DNA of 64,000 nt from Lachnospiraceae bacterium KGMB03038 (lineage in GTDB: Bacteria; Bacillota; Clostridia; Lachnospirales; Lachnospiraceae): contig CP041667.1 in NCBI GenBank assembly GCA_007361935.1, positions 2,012,501-2,076,500 of the forward strand, in the 5' to 3' direction. The position numbers and the translations under genes were made by a program. The notes beneath the pieces are model-generated. The model did not search any database. It saw only the letters and a program-made list of their open reading frames with translations, and was not told the DNA's origin. Positions 24,780 to 33,846 of this stretch are shown piece by piece. Position 1 is the stretch's first letter, and the number at the start of each line of letters is the position of its first letter.

Positions 24780-25322
24780 TTACATCCCTCCTTTTGTCAG
24801 CACCTGCACATTCTTGGCCACGTAATCGATCAGGGATACGATTGTCAAGATCAAAGACAGCCAGATCAGCACCGTTCCGATCACATCGAAGATGCCGCCC
24901 AGATCAGCAATGAGTACAATGATCATAAACATCTGGGACACCGTCTTAAATTTCCCCCAGTAGCTGGCCGCGATCACGATCCCGTTGTCAGAAGCCACCA
25001 GGCGGAACCCGCTGATGATAAATTCCCTGGCAATGATAACGATCACAAACCAGGCGGAAAGGGTGCCGTCCGGGATCATACAGATCATAGCGGAGCACAC
25101 CAGCAGCTTATCCGCCAGAGGATCCATAAACTTTCCAAAGTTCGTCACCAGATTCCTGGACCTGGCGATCTTTCCGTCCAGCATATCCGTAAGGCTGGCC
25201 ACACAGAACAGTACCAGAGCGATCCATTTATTCGCCGCTCCGCCTGTGTCCGTCAGCATAAAGAAAACAAAAAAGGGTACCATGATCACTCGCAATACCG
25301 TCAACTTATTTGGCAGATTCAT
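24780..25322 (-). CDS. pgsA: CDP-diacylglycerol-glycerol-3-phosphate 3-phosphatidyltransferase
   Basis: 180 residues, integral membrane. The CDP-alcohol phosphotransferase signature is visible as D-x2-D-G-x2-A-R-x8-G-x3-D-x3-D (TDMLDGKIARSRN ... GKFMDPLADK). Makes phosphatidylglycerol phosphate, the precursor of phosphatidylglycerol and cardiolipin. The start overlaps the rimO stop by 4 bp. Confidence 0.95.
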   Translation of the reverse strand: MNLPNKLTVLRVIMVPFFVFFMLTDTGGAANKWIALVLFCVASLTDMLDGKIARSRNLVTNFGKFMDPLADKLLVCSAMICMIPDGTLSAWFVIVIIAREFIISGFRLVASDNGIVIAASYWGKFKTVSQMFMIIVLIADLGGIFDVIGTVLIWLSLILTIVSLIDYVAKNVQVLTKGGM

Positions 25323-26644
25323 TCTATCAACTCTCCTATCAAATCATATTCTAATGCCCCGGTCACTCTGACTTTCACAAAGTCTCCGGTCATCAGTTCC
25401 TCATCTGTATTGATAAAGATCAGCCCGTCCACGCCGGGCGCGTCTTTATAGGTCCTTCCTACATAAGCGTTCTCATCGGCTATTTTCCCCTCGATCATTG
25501 CCAGCATTTCCCGGCCTTTCATCTCTTCGGCCTGATCGAACGCGATCTCCTGCTGCAGCTCCATGATCTGAGCTTTCCGGTCTTCCTTTACCTCTTCCGG
25601 GATCTGGCCTTCCATCTGGGCCGCGGGGGTATCTTCTTCCGGAGAATAAGTAAAGACTCCCAATCGTTCAAATTCCATCTCATCCACAAAATCCAGCAGT
25701 TCTTCCTGCTGGCTTTCCGTCTCTCCCGGAAATCCTGTGATCAGGGTGGTCCTTATGGTGATGTCAGGGATCTCTTTTCTTAATTTCCCGATGATCCCGC
25801 ATAATTGGCTTTTCGAAGTCCTTCTTCCCATCCGCTTCAAGATCTCATCGGAAGCGTGCTGGATCGGAAGATCGATATAGTGGCAGATCTTAGGTTCTTC
25901 CTTCATTACCTGGATCAGCTCATCATCCACCTCTTCCGGATAACAATAGAGTACCCGGATCCAATAGATCCCCTTGACCTTGCATAATTCCCGCAGCAGT
26001 CTTGGAAGCGATTTCTTCCCGTACAGGTCCTTCCCGTAGACGGTAGTCTCCTGGGCCACCAGGATCAACTCTTTCACTCCCTGACCCGCAAGCGATTCCG
26101 CTTCTTTCAGAAGCCGTTCTATGGGAACGCTTCGGTAGCTTCCCCTAAGCTTGGGTATGATGCAGTAAGTACAGTGTTTGTCACAGCCCTCCGCGATCTT
26201 CAGATAGGCATAGTGGCCGCCTGTAGTCACCAGCCGTTTCGCCTCCGGCAGCGGCAGGGCGTTGATATCTTCCATCCGGATATATCCTCCTGCCTCCAGA
26301 GCCTGTTCCAGCGCCTCAGCGATCTTATCATAGGAAGCTGTTCCCAGGACCGCGTCTACCTCCGGAATCTCTTCCAAGATCTCCTTTTGATATCTCTGAG
26401 CCAGGCATCCGGTCACGACCAAAGCTTTCAGCCTTCCTTCCTTCTTATATTCTGCCATTTCCAGAATCGTCTGGATGCTTTCTTCCTTTGCGTCATGGAT
26501 AAAACAGCAGGTATTGATGACGATCGCATCCGCCTGTTCCTCATTGTCTACGATCGTCCATCCCTTTTCATCCAAGATCCCCAGCATGACCTCCGAATCC
26601 ACCAGATTCTTATCACAGCCCAGGGAAATAAACAATAAATTCAT
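25319..26644 (-). CDS. rimO: Ribosomal protein S12 methylthiotransferase
   Basis: 441 residues. The N-terminal MTTase domain (SLGCDKNLVDSE, with cysteines for the auxiliary cluster) is followed by a radical SAM core with CDKHCTYC (CxxxCxxC) and a C-terminal TRAM domain. It methylthiolates the conserved Asp of S12. The SLGCDKN start separates RimO from MiaB (GCQMN). Same operon as pgsA and cinA. Confidence 0.96.
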   Translation of the reverse strand: MNLLFISLGCDKNLVDSEVMLGILDEKGWTIVDNEEQADAIVINTCCFIHDAKEESIQTILEMAEYKKEGRLKALVVTGCLAQRYQKEILEEIPEVDAVLGTASYDKIAEALEQALEAGGYIRMEDINALPLPEAKRLVTTGGHYAYLKIAEGCDKHCTYCIIPKLRGSYRSVPIERLLKEAESLAGQGVKELILVAQETTVYGKDLYGKKSLPRLLRELCKVKGIYWIRVLYCYPEEVDDELIQVMKEEPKICHYIDLPIQHASDEILKRMGRRTSKSQLCGIIGKLRKEIPDITIRTTLITGFPGETESQQEELLDFVDEMEFERLGVFTYSPEEDTPAAQMEGQIPEEVKEDRKAQIMELQQEIAFDQAEEMKGREMLAMIEGKIADENAYVGRTYKDAPGVDGLIFINTDEELMTGDFVKVRVTGALEYDLIGELIE

Positions 26645-26718
26645 TCCTTCCTCCTTCTTGTTTAGAAGAAAGGCAGATACCTGCCGGCATCTGCCCTCCT
26701 GATCATACTCATCTTCTG

Positions 26719-26958
26719 TTATTCCTCTTCTTCTCCAACGATCTTAACCTTTCCCTGGTTCAGTTCATCAATGGCGATCGAAAGCGGCTTTTCCCCTTCT
26801 TTAGTGCGTACCAGCGGTTCCGCTCCGTCAATGATCTCTCTGGCCCGCTTTGCTGTGGCCATAACAATTGAATAACGGCTGTTGACCACCTTGGTCTCGC
26901 CCTCTTCTACGTCTTTGTTTACAACCTTCATTAAATCTGTGTAAGATGGATGCAGCAT
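26719..26958 (-). CDS. rpoZ: RNA polymerase omega subunit
   Basis: 79 residues. The omega core VNSRYSIVMATAKRAREIIDG is unmistakable; the tail is acidic. It supports assembly of beta-prime. It lies between gmk (6 bp) and rimO, the standard gmk-rpoZ arrangement. Confidence 0.95.
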   Translation of the reverse strand: MLHPSYTDLMKVVNKDVEEGETKVVNSRYSIVMATAKRAREIIDGAEPLVRTKEGEKPLSIAIDELNQGKVKIVGEEEE

Positions 26959-26964
26959 ATGCTT

Positions 26965-27585
26965 TTATTCTCCTTTCAATTCCTTCCTCATCTTCTCTAT
27001 AAAGTCTATATTACGGAAACTTTTCCGGTGTTCTCCCTGAATGATCTGATGGACTTCTTCCACACAGTCCTCAAGCACATCGTTGACGACCAGATAGTCA
27101 TACTGATCCATTCCTTCCGCCTCTTCCCTGGCTCTTCTCATCCGGGACTCGATCACATCCATGGTCTCCGTCCCCCTCTTCACCAGCCGGTTCTTCAACT
27201 CTTCCGCCGATGGCGGAGTCACAAACAGCAGAAGGGTTTCCGGAAACTTTTTCTTAACCTTCAAGGCTCCCTGGATCTCAATCTCCAGAATCACATCTTT
27301 TCCGGCCTGAAGCTGTTCTTCTACGTATGCCCGCGGCGTTCCGTAATAATTATCCACATATTTAGCATACTCTATCAATTCTTCTTTCGCAATCATTTTT
27401 TCAAATTCTTCCACGGTTCGGAAGAAATATTCTCTTCCCTCTTCTTCTCCCGGCCGGGGCGCTCTTGTAGTGGCAGAAATGGAAAGCGCGTAATTATCAT
27501 ACTGCTTTATCAGTTCTTTCATGATCGTCCCTTTTCCCGCGCCGGAGAATCCGGACACCACCGTTAAAATTCCTTTTTTATCCAC
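26965..27585 (-). CDS. gmk: Guanylate kinase
   Basis: 206 residues from a GTG at 27585, which has GAGGG about seven bases upstream. A TTG-started extension to 27636 only overlaps the yicC stop. P-loop SGFSGAGKGT, then the GMP-binding region (SATTRAPRPGEEEGREYFF) and the lid. Phosphorylates GMP to GDP. Confidence 0.95.
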   Translation of the reverse strand: MDKKGILTVVSGFSGAGKGTIMKELIKQYDNYALSISATTRAPRPGEEEGREYFFRTVEEFEKMIAKEELIEYAKYVDNYYGTPRAYVEEQLQAGKDVILEIEIQGALKVKKKFPETLLLFVTPPSAEELKNRLVKRGTETMDVIESRMRRAREEAEGMDQYDYLVVNDVLEDCVEEVHQIIQGEHRKSFRNIDFIEKMRKELKGE

Positions 27586-27628
27586 AGATTTCCCTCTCCC
27601 TCGATGGTTCTCTTCATTTACATTCTGT

Positions 27629-28519
27629 CTATTCAATATTCTGGATCTGTTCCCGCACTTTTTCGATCTCTGTTTTCAGATCGATCCCCACGTTGGAAAC
27701 TTCCAGATCATTGGCTTTGGAAAGGATCGTATTGGCCTCCCGGTTCATTTCCTGAGCGATAAAGTCCAGCTTTCTCCCAATCCCACTCTCAGAAGCTTCC
27801 AAAGTTTCCTTCATATGTACGATATGGCTTCTCAGCCGCACCAGTTCTTCGTCTGTACAGATCTTATCCGCGAAGATCACTACCTCGGCGGCGATCCGGC
27901 TCTCCTCGATCTGGGTATCCTCAAGAAGCTCCTGGACTTTGGCTTCCAGCTTTTCACGATATTCACTGATGATCTTAGGCGACCGTTCTTCAATGTAGCC
28001 TACCAGCTCCAACATTCCGTCCAGCTTTTCCAGGATATCCTTTTTCAGATTCTCCCCCTCCAGCGCACGGGTCTCGATAAAGTGATCGACCGCGCCGTTT
28101 AACGCTTTCTCCAGCCCGTTCCAGAGTTCTTCCTCATCCAGGGCCTGTTCTTCCATCGTCAGCACCTCCGGACATTTGGAAATGGTGGATACCCGGATAT
28201 CATTTTCCAGGCCAAATTGTTCTTCCATTTTACGAAAATAGGCCAGATACTCTTCCGCCAGCCCTTGATTGTATTTCAGAGACACCTGTCCTTCCGACAG
28301 GTCTTCATAAGTGATAAAAAGATCAACTTTCCCCCGTTGAATCCTTTTCTTCAGCAGGCTCCGGATCGAAGTCTCGAAAAAATTCAGTTTCTTGGGCATC
28401 CGGATATTCACATCCAGGTACCGGTGGTTGACTCCCTTCATTTCAACTGTAAATTTCCGATCTCCTTCAGACACTTCACAGCGCCCGAACCCTGTCATGC
28501 TTTTTATCATGTTCTCCAT
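27629..28519 (-). CDS. YicC/YloC-family endoribonuclease
   Basis: 296 residues from ATG 28519 (MENMIKSMTGFGR), with AAAGGA eight bases upstream; the frame is open to 28618 without a better start. IKSMTGFGRCEV at the N-terminus and the C-terminal EEVVRLRSH-type block (EELVRLRSHIVHMKE) with GRKLDFIAQEMNREANTI define the family. Family members cleave RNA. The order yicC-gmk-rpoZ is widespread in Firmicutes; the small remA/DUF370 gene often found between yicC and gmk is absent here. Confidence 0.92.
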   Translation of the reverse strand: MENMIKSMTGFGRCEVSEGDRKFTVEMKGVNHRYLDVNIRMPKKLNFFETSIRSLLKKRIQRGKVDLFITYEDLSEGQVSLKYNQGLAEEYLAYFRKMEEQFGLENDIRVSTISKCPEVLTMEEQALDEEELWNGLEKALNGAVDHFIETRALEGENLKKDILEKLDGMLELVGYIEERSPKIISEYREKLEAKVQELLEDTQIEESRIAAEVVIFADKICTDEELVRLRSHIVHMKETLEASESGIGRKLDFIAQEMNREANTILSKANDLEVSNVGIDLKTEIEKVREQIQNIE

Positions 28520-28652
28520 ACTCCATTTCCTTTTGTAATCAGTCCATGTCCGAACTAGGTTCCGAATTATTATAAGCCATTTGGCAATTCCCGTCAACCA
28601 TGGTATACTGGTATCCACCGTAATCTATTACCTTAGAAAGGAATGACATAAC

Positions 28653-30398
28653 ATGGCATTTGACGGAATTACTGTAGCGGCTATCGTACAGGAATTAAAA
28701 GGAACTCTCTCCCAGGGACGCATCGCCAAGATCGCCCAGCCGGAAGCGGACGAACTGCTTCTGACGATCAAGACTCCAAAAGGACAGCAACGGCTATATC
28801 TTTCTGCCAGCGCCTCCCTTCCTCTTATCTATTTGACGGATGAGAACAAGCCAAGCCCTATGAACGCGCCCAACTTCTGCATGCTTCTGCGAAAACATAT
28901 CGGGAACGGCCGGATCGTCAACGTATCTCAGCCGGGCTTGGAACGGATCATCCACCTGGATATTGAGCATCTGGATGAACTGGGAGATCCCTGCCGGAAG
29001 AAACTGATCATAGAGATCATGGGAAAACACAGCAACATCATTTTCTGCGACGACCAGGGAAAGATCATAGACAGCATCAAACATGTGTCCGCCCAGATGA
29101 GCTCGGTACGGGAAGTATTGCCGGGACGGCCTTACTTTATACCGGATACTATGTCTAAAACAGATCCGTTAAGCGCGGACCTGGACACTTTCATCCAGAC
29201 TCTTGCCGCAAGACCTGTCCCGCTGGTCAAAGCGATCTACACAGGTTTTACCGGGATCAGCCCTGCTGCCGCGGAGGAAATCTGCTGTCTGTCCGGCGTG
29301 GATTCCAGCCTCCCGCCGCGGGAACTGTCCCAGGATCTTTTCACCCATTTGTATCGGCAGTTTTCTTACTACATGGACGATATAAAATCTTGCGGCTTCT
29401 GTCCTTCCATATACTACGAGGGAGCCATGCCTAAAGATTTTGCCGTTCTTCCCATGACCCACTACAGCGGCTATACAAAGAGGGAATTCCCAACTGTCTC
29501 CCAGATGCTGTCTTCCTATTATTCCGCCCGAAACGCTTTGACACGCATCCGACAAAAAAGCGCGGATCTGCGCCACATCGTCCGCACTGCCCTGGAACGG
29601 AACCGCAAGAAATACGACCTTCAGTTCCGCCAGTTGAAAGATACGCAGAACCGAGATCAATACCGGATCTACGGAGAATTGATCAATACTTATGGATACA
29701 GTCTCCCAGAAGGCTCTAAGGAACTGACGGCTCTTAATTACTATGACGGGAAAGAGATCACCATTCCTTTAGACCCCTCCCAGACTCCCCAGGAGAATGC
29801 CCAGCGGTATTTCGCCCGATATAACAAACAAAAAAGAACCTACGAGGCTCTAAGCCAGCTGATCCAGGAAACCTCTGATGATATCAGCTATCTGGAGTCG
29901 GTAGAAAACGCTCTGGAAATTGCGCAAAACGAAGAAGACCTGGCTCAGATCAAGGATGAACTGGCCGGCAGCGGCTATATCCGGCAGCGGTCCGGCCGTA
30001 AAAAGGCGCGGACTATCAGTCGTCCTCTCCATTATATTTCCAGCGACGGCTATGACATATATGTAGGAAAAAACAATTTTCAAAATGATGAACTGACCTT
30101 TTCTTTTGCCGCTGGCAGCGACTGGTGGTTCCACGCTAAAGGCGCTCCCGGCTCCCACGTGATCGTCAAGACCGGCGGAGATGAACTGCCGGACCGCACC
30201 TTTGAGGAAGCGGGCCGCCTGGCCGCCTACTATTCTAAAAACCGCGGAAGCGACAAAGTGGAAATTGATTATGTGGAGAAAAAACATGTGAAAAAACCAA
30301 ACGGAGCCAAGCCCGGTTTCGTGGTCTATTATACCAACTACTCCCTGGTCATTGACTCCGACATTTCTCAGATCAAAGAGGTCTCTCCTGACAGTTAG
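28653..30398 (+). CDS. rqcH: Rqc2-homologue RqcH (NFACT family)
   Basis: 581 residues. NFACT-N domain (MAFDGITVAAIVQELK ... GRIAKIAQP), helix-hairpin-helix and coiled-coil middle, and NFACT-R domain (ISSDGYDIYVGKNNFQNDEL ... DWWFHAKGAPGSHVI). It binds stalled 50S-peptidyl-tRNA complexes and adds C-terminal alanine tails for degradation. Older annotations call it fibronectin-binding protein. It diverges from yicC and converges with the next gene, the stop codons overlapping. A stem (GGCCCCAAA ... TTTGGGGCC, about 30437-30469) inside the opposing gene may end its transcript. Confidence 0.95.
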   Translation: MAFDGITVAAIVQELKGTLSQGRIAKIAQPEADELLLTIKTPKGQQRLYLSASASLPLIYLTDENKPSPMNAPNFCMLLRKHIGNGRIVNVSQPGLERIIHLDIEHLDELGDPCRKKLIIEIMGKHSNIIFCDDQGKIIDSIKHVSAQMSSVREVLPGRPYFIPDTMSKTDPLSADLDTFIQTLAARPVPLVKAIYTGFTGISPAAAEEICCLSGVDSSLPPRELSQDLFTHLYRQFSYYMDDIKSCGFCPSIYYEGAMPKDFAVLPMTHYSGYTKREFPTVSQMLSSYYSARNALTRIRQKSADLRHIVRTALERNRKKYDLQFRQLKDTQNRDQYRIYGELINTYGYSLPEGSKELTALNYYDGKEITIPLDPSQTPQENAQRYFARYNKQKRTYEALSQLIQETSDDISYLESVENALEIAQNEEDLAQIKDELAGSGYIRQRSGRKKARTISRPLHYISSDGYDIYVGKNNFQNDELTFSFAAGSDWWFHAKGAPGSHVIVKTGGDELPDRTFEEAGRLAAYYSKNRGSDKVEIDYVEKKHVKKPNGAKPGFVVYYTNYSLVIDSDISQIKEVSPDS

Positions 30399-30664
30399 AT
30401 CAGCTCCAGCTGCAGGAAAATGGCCCAGACATAAGGGGCCCCAAATACACCCAGTTGTTTGGGGCCTTTGATATTTTCTTTCCCTTCCCGGCAGATTTTC
30501 TCATAGGCTTTCTCGAAGGTAGCCCGTGTGATAGATTTCTTCCGCCGGTCAATGAAACATTCCCCGCCTTTGATCACATATACGAAAGGCAGTTTCTTCA
30601 AGGTATAAAACTGTTCTCCCTGATGGGCTGTTACCACTTCCCAAACTTCTGCTTTCTGATCCAT
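30395..30664 (-). CDS. Conserved small protein of unknown function
   Basis: 89 residues from ATG 30664, after AGAGGG; upstream frame to 30724 overlaps the previous gene without a site. The pattern FVYVIKGGECFIDRRKKSIT ... KGPKQLGVFGAPYVWAIFLQ recurs in Lachnospiraceae hypotheticals; a DNA-binding or regulatory role has not been shown. It overlaps the rqcH stop in convergent orientation. Confidence 0.7.
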   Translation of the reverse strand: MDQKAEVWEVVTAHQGEQFYTLKKLPFVYVIKGGECFIDRRKKSITRATFEKAYEKICREGKENIKGPKQLGVFGAPYVWAIFLQLELI

Positions 30665-30692
30665 AGCCCTCTTTCCTCTGCTGTTCCCGCTC

Positions 30693-31988
30693 TTATGCTT
30701 CCATAGTTCCCGCCAGGTAGTCAATGAACTGCTGCGCCGTTCTGCCGGACAGCCCTCCGTGACTTAATTCCCATTTATTTGCTTCTTTGAGAAGTTCTTC
30801 TTCCGGAAGCCGGATCTGATTTCTTCTGGCCAGCTGCCGCACGATCTCCTGGAACTCTTTTTTATCTGGTTTCCCAAAATATATCGTAACTCCAAATCTT
30901 GCCACCAGAGATAATTTCTCCTGGACCGTATCGTTGGAGTGAAGTTCCTCATCCCGTTCTTCTTTATCACGAAACGTCTCTCGGATGAGGTGGCGCCGGT
31001 TGGACGTAGCGTAGATCAGGATATTGTCCGGTTTCCGCTCCAACCCGCCTTCGATCACCGCTTTCAGGTATTTATATTCAATCTCAAATTCCTCAAAAGA
31101 CAGATCGTCCATATAAATAATAAACTTATAATTCCGATCTTTCACCTGGGCGATCACAGAATTCAGATCCTGGAATTGATGCTTATAGACTTCGATCATA
31201 CGCAGTCCCTGGTCGTAATATTGATTTAAGATCGCTTTGATGGAAGAAGATTTGCCCGTCCCCGCATCTCCAAAGAGCAGACAGTTATTGGCCTTCCTTC
31301 CCTTGACAAACGCTTCTGTATTGTCGATCAGTTTTCTCTTGGCGGTCTCATATCCCACCAGATCATCCAGATGGACATGGGCGATCTTAGTGATAGGCAG
31401 GATCTTGGCTCCTTCTTCTGTATGCTGGATGCGGAACGCCTTGTGGAGTCCCAGCTTTCCCACCCCAAATTCTTTATAAAACTGGGTCAGGATATCTTTG
31501 AACCCTTCTGCTGTTCCCGCCGCAGCCAGATGGACGCTGAGCTCACAGATCCGGTCCCTGATCCTCTGATTGAAAACTTTTCCGCGGCTGCCGGTCCCCT
31601 GATAATGGGACAATATTGAAATACATCCTGCCCCCAGCTTTTCTTCCATTTTCCCGAAATCGTAGTCAAACAACTCTTTAAAAATCGCGAAATCATGAAG
31701 CGCCGCCTCATTGATAGTTCCTTCCACTTTCCCTACGATCTCGCAGGAGGTACTGTAAGCATTCTCATGGTTCGCCAAAAGGAAAGTCAGATAAGTATGC
31801 CACAGATTTCCCTCGAAACCATGGCTGACCGACAATTCCAAGATCTGATTTGCCGTCTCAAAGAAAAGGCCTTTCAGATCTTCCTGATTGTAATAATCAC
31901 TGTCATAGTTCTCCATGAGAAAAGCCATATCCTTTAAAGCTTTTCCCTCCTCCATATGTTTATAGATCATCAATTCATTTACTCTCAT
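30693..31988 (-). CDS. DUF815-family AAA ATPase
   Basis: 431 residues from ATG 31988, after GAAGG. The C-terminal half is an AAA ATPase: Walker A LLFGDAGTGKSSS, Walker B FIIYMDDLSFEEFE, sensor ATSNRRHLI. This matches the DUF815 family. The N-terminal 180 residues are helical. Role unknown; the family is widespread but uncharacterised. It is followed closely by the small conserved gene, probably one transcript with pheA upstream. Confidence 0.88.
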   Translation of the reverse strand: MRVNELMIYKHMEEGKALKDMAFLMENYDSDYYNQEDLKGLFFETANQILELSVSHGFEGNLWHTYLTFLLANHENAYSTSCEIVGKVEGTINEAALHDFAIFKELFDYDFGKMEEKLGAGCISILSHYQGTGSRGKVFNQRIRDRICELSVHLAAAGTAEGFKDILTQFYKEFGVGKLGLHKAFRIQHTEEGAKILPITKIAHVHLDDLVGYETAKRKLIDNTEAFVKGRKANNCLLFGDAGTGKSSSIKAILNQYYDQGLRMIEVYKHQFQDLNSVIAQVKDRNYKFIIYMDDLSFEEFEIEYKYLKAVIEGGLERKPDNILIYATSNRRHLIRETFRDKEERDEELHSNDTVQEKLSLVARFGVTIYFGKPDKKEFQEIVRQLARRNQIRLPEEELLKEANKWELSHGGLSGRTAQQFIDYLAGTMEA

Positions 31989-32006
31989 CAAAGTCGCCTT
32001 CTTCCC

Positions 32007-33137
32007 TTAATAGTTCCCCAGTATCTTTAAACTTCGGCTCTCTTCCCGCAATCCCCGGAGAGCATTTTTCACCGCCGCCTCTCCCAGGTTCCCTTCAAAA
32101 TCTATGAAAAACCGATATTCCCAGCTTCTGCCCTCAATCGGCCTAGACTCGATCTTGGTCATATTCAGGTCGTTATAAATAAAATGAGACAGCAGGTGGT
32201 ACAAGGAGCCGCTCTCATGGGGCAGTTCCAGACACAGGCTGATCTTGCGGGCTTCCTTTAAGAAAACTTTCTGGTTGGTGACTACAATAAACCGGGTAGA
32301 ATTATTTTTATCGTCATTGATCGCGTCTTCCAACACGGCAAGACCATGGATCTTGGCCGCGTAAGCGCTGCACACCGCCGCCTGGCTCGTATCTGCGTCT
32401 TCCAAGATCTTCTGGGCGGCAATGGCTGTATTGGATACGCTGATCTGCTGCCAATCGCTGTGTTCGTCCAGAAATCTGGATGTCTGCATCAATGCCTCCG
32501 CCTTGGAATACACTCTCTTGATATTCTGCAGGCTTGCCCCCGGAAGTCCGGCCAGCGTATGGGTGATCGGGATAATGGTCTCTCCCACAATATAATTTTC
32601 AAACTCTACCAGCAGATCATACATCTCCGCCACCGCTCCCGCGGTGGAATTCTCAATGGGAAGCACCGCGTAATCGGCCGCTCCTTCTTCGATCGCGTTC
32701 ATGGCATCCCGGAAGGTCCTGACATGGAAACTGTTGCATTCTGGGCCGAAATAAGCCTGCATAGCGGCCTGGCTGTAGGCCCCTTCCGTCCCCTGGAATA
32801 CAATCCTTGCGCCTTCTTTATCCAAAGAGTCGATCTGGATAAAGGGAAGCCTTCCCAGGGCCCCAGCCTGAACCAGCTGCTGGTACTGCAGCTTGCGGCT
32901 CATGGACATCAATTGCTGGTACAATTCCTGGATCCCCTTTTTATTAAACTCTGTGGCAGTCTTCCCTGCCACGTCTGCCAGCTTTTCCTTCTCTCTTTGA
33001 CGGTCAAACACCTTGGTTCCGCTGTTGATCTTATATTCTCCCACTTCCCGGCAGATCCGCATCCGCTCTTCATAGAGCTTTACGATCTGATCGTCTACAA
33101 GGTCTAATTGTTCTCTTAATTCTCCTAATGATGCCAT
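32007..33137 (-). CDS. pheA: Chorismate mutase / prephenate dehydratase
   Basis: 376 residues. AroQ-type chorismate mutase (1-85, LGELREQLDLVDDQIVKLYEERM), prephenate dehydratase (about 108-285, GTEGAYSQAAMQAYF ... LPIENSTAGAV) and a regulatory ACT domain (about 295-376, ESRPIEGRSWEYRFFIDFEG). Converts chorismate to phenylpyruvate; the ACT domain gives phenylalanine feedback. Strong AAAGGAG site. Confidence 0.96.
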   Translation of the reverse strand: MASLGELREQLDLVDDQIVKLYEERMRICREVGEYKINSGTKVFDRQREKEKLADVAGKTATEFNKKGIQELYQQLMSMSRKLQYQQLVQAGALGRLPFIQIDSLDKEGARIVFQGTEGAYSQAAMQAYFGPECNSFHVRTFRDAMNAIEEGAADYAVLPIENSTAGAVAEMYDLLVEFENYIVGETIIPITHTLAGLPGASLQNIKRVYSKAEALMQTSRFLDEHSDWQQISVSNTAIAAQKILEDADTSQAAVCSAYAAKIHGLAVLEDAINDDKNNSTRFIVVTNQKVFLKEARKISLCLELPHESGSLYHLLSHFIYNDLNMTKIESRPIEGRSWEYRFFIDFEGNLGEAAVKNALRGLREESRSLKILGNY

Positions 33138-33165
33138 GATATATCTCCTTTTTTGCGAACTACGC

Positions 33166-33179
33166 TGTATTATAATACA
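33166..33179. promoter_or_regulatory. 14-bp palindrome containing the pheA -10 element
   Basis: TGTATTATAATACA is a perfect palindrome that reads TATAAT on both strands. It lies between divergent pheA and the ORF at 33222. It could be the -10 for either side or an operator. Confidence 0.45.
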
Positions 33180-33221
33180 TTTCCCGCATAAAATCTACCT
33201 CTGCAAACCATACTTAGAAAT

Positions 33222-33605
33222 ATGAGACATGATTTTTTGACTTGCGGGACCACCGGCTGGTGTATGGAAATCCTGTTTACCGGCCTGCACTCTCTGCGTC
33301 GGGAAAACCCTACCCTTACGGGGAACACTTCCATCTGGATGTTTCCCATCTACGGAATGGCCAGCTTTCTCTCTCCTCTCTGCAAACGCCTGGAAGGAAG
33401 AAGCCTGATACTCAGAGGAGGTGTGTATACATGCTGTATCTTTTGCGCGGAATATCTTACCGGCTCCTTCTTGAGAAAGTTTAACGCCTGCCCGTGGAAT
33501 TACAGCGGCGCCCCCTGCAATATCAACGGTTTGATCCGTCTGGACTATGCGCCTTTATGGTTCGGCGCGGGACTTCTCTTTGAAAAAATTCTCTCCAGAC
33601 ATTGA
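33222..33605 (+). CDS. Putative ABC-transporter type IV membrane protein (PF06541-like)
   Basis: 127 residues. TTGWCMEILFTGLHSLRREN, SIWMFPIYGMASF, EYLTGSFLR and CPWNYSGAPCNINGLIRLDY are conserved features of the CmpB-like family, with three to four membrane segments. The N-terminus is shorter than in many relatives, and the ribosome site is weak, so a 5' truncation is possible. Function in the family is poorly defined. Confidence 0.75.
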   Translation: MRHDFLTCGTTGWCMEILFTGLHSLRRENPTLTGNTSIWMFPIYGMASFLSPLCKRLEGRSLILRGGVYTCCIFCAEYLTGSFLRKFNACPWNYSGAPCNINGLIRLDYAPLWFGAGLLFEKILSRH

Positions 33606-33646
33606 AAATCTTTCACATTTAGTATATGATGTATGAAAGATTTTCA
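33602..33646 (+). promoter_or_regulatory. pyrBI promoter overlapped by a 13-bp inverted repeat
   Basis: TTGAAA (33602-33607), 17 bases, TATGAT (33625-33630). TGAAAATCTTTCA (33603-33615) and TGAAAGATTTTCA (33634-33646) form a perfect 13-bp inverted repeat around the -10. As the left arm contains the -35, this is more likely an operator than a transcribed hairpin, though it might also end the preceding gene. Confidence 0.65.
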
Positions 33647-33660
33647 GTGGAGGAGGGAAA

Positions 33661-33846
33661 ATGATGCGTCAGTACAAACATAAGATGGCCAGTCCGGCCG
33701 CTTTTCCTGTTCTTTTGCGTAAAGATCATCTTTTCTTTTCCCGACTCTTTCAGTTGAAATCTTTTATTTTCTATTTTTATTCCAAATTCACAATATCCCA
33801 AAACAGCAACGGAATATTGATACATCTTCAAAGGAGGTTTTTATGA
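33661..33846 (+). CDS. Leader peptide ORF of the pyrBI operon
   Basis: 61 codons behind an excellent GGAGGAGG site. It begins MMRQYKHKMAS, has a Phe/Tyr-rich, U-rich middle (LKSFIFYFYSKF), and its TGA overlaps the pyrB ATG (ATGA). The layout recalls the translated U-rich leader of enterobacterial pyrBI, where UTP level controls coupling of ribosome and polymerase. I see no strong intrinsic terminator, so the mechanism could instead be translational coupling. A coincidence ORF is possible, but the site and overlap argue against it. Confidence 0.6.
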   Translation: MMRQYKHKMASPAAFPVLLRKDHLFFSRLFQLKSFIFYFYSKFTISQNSNGILIHLQRRFL

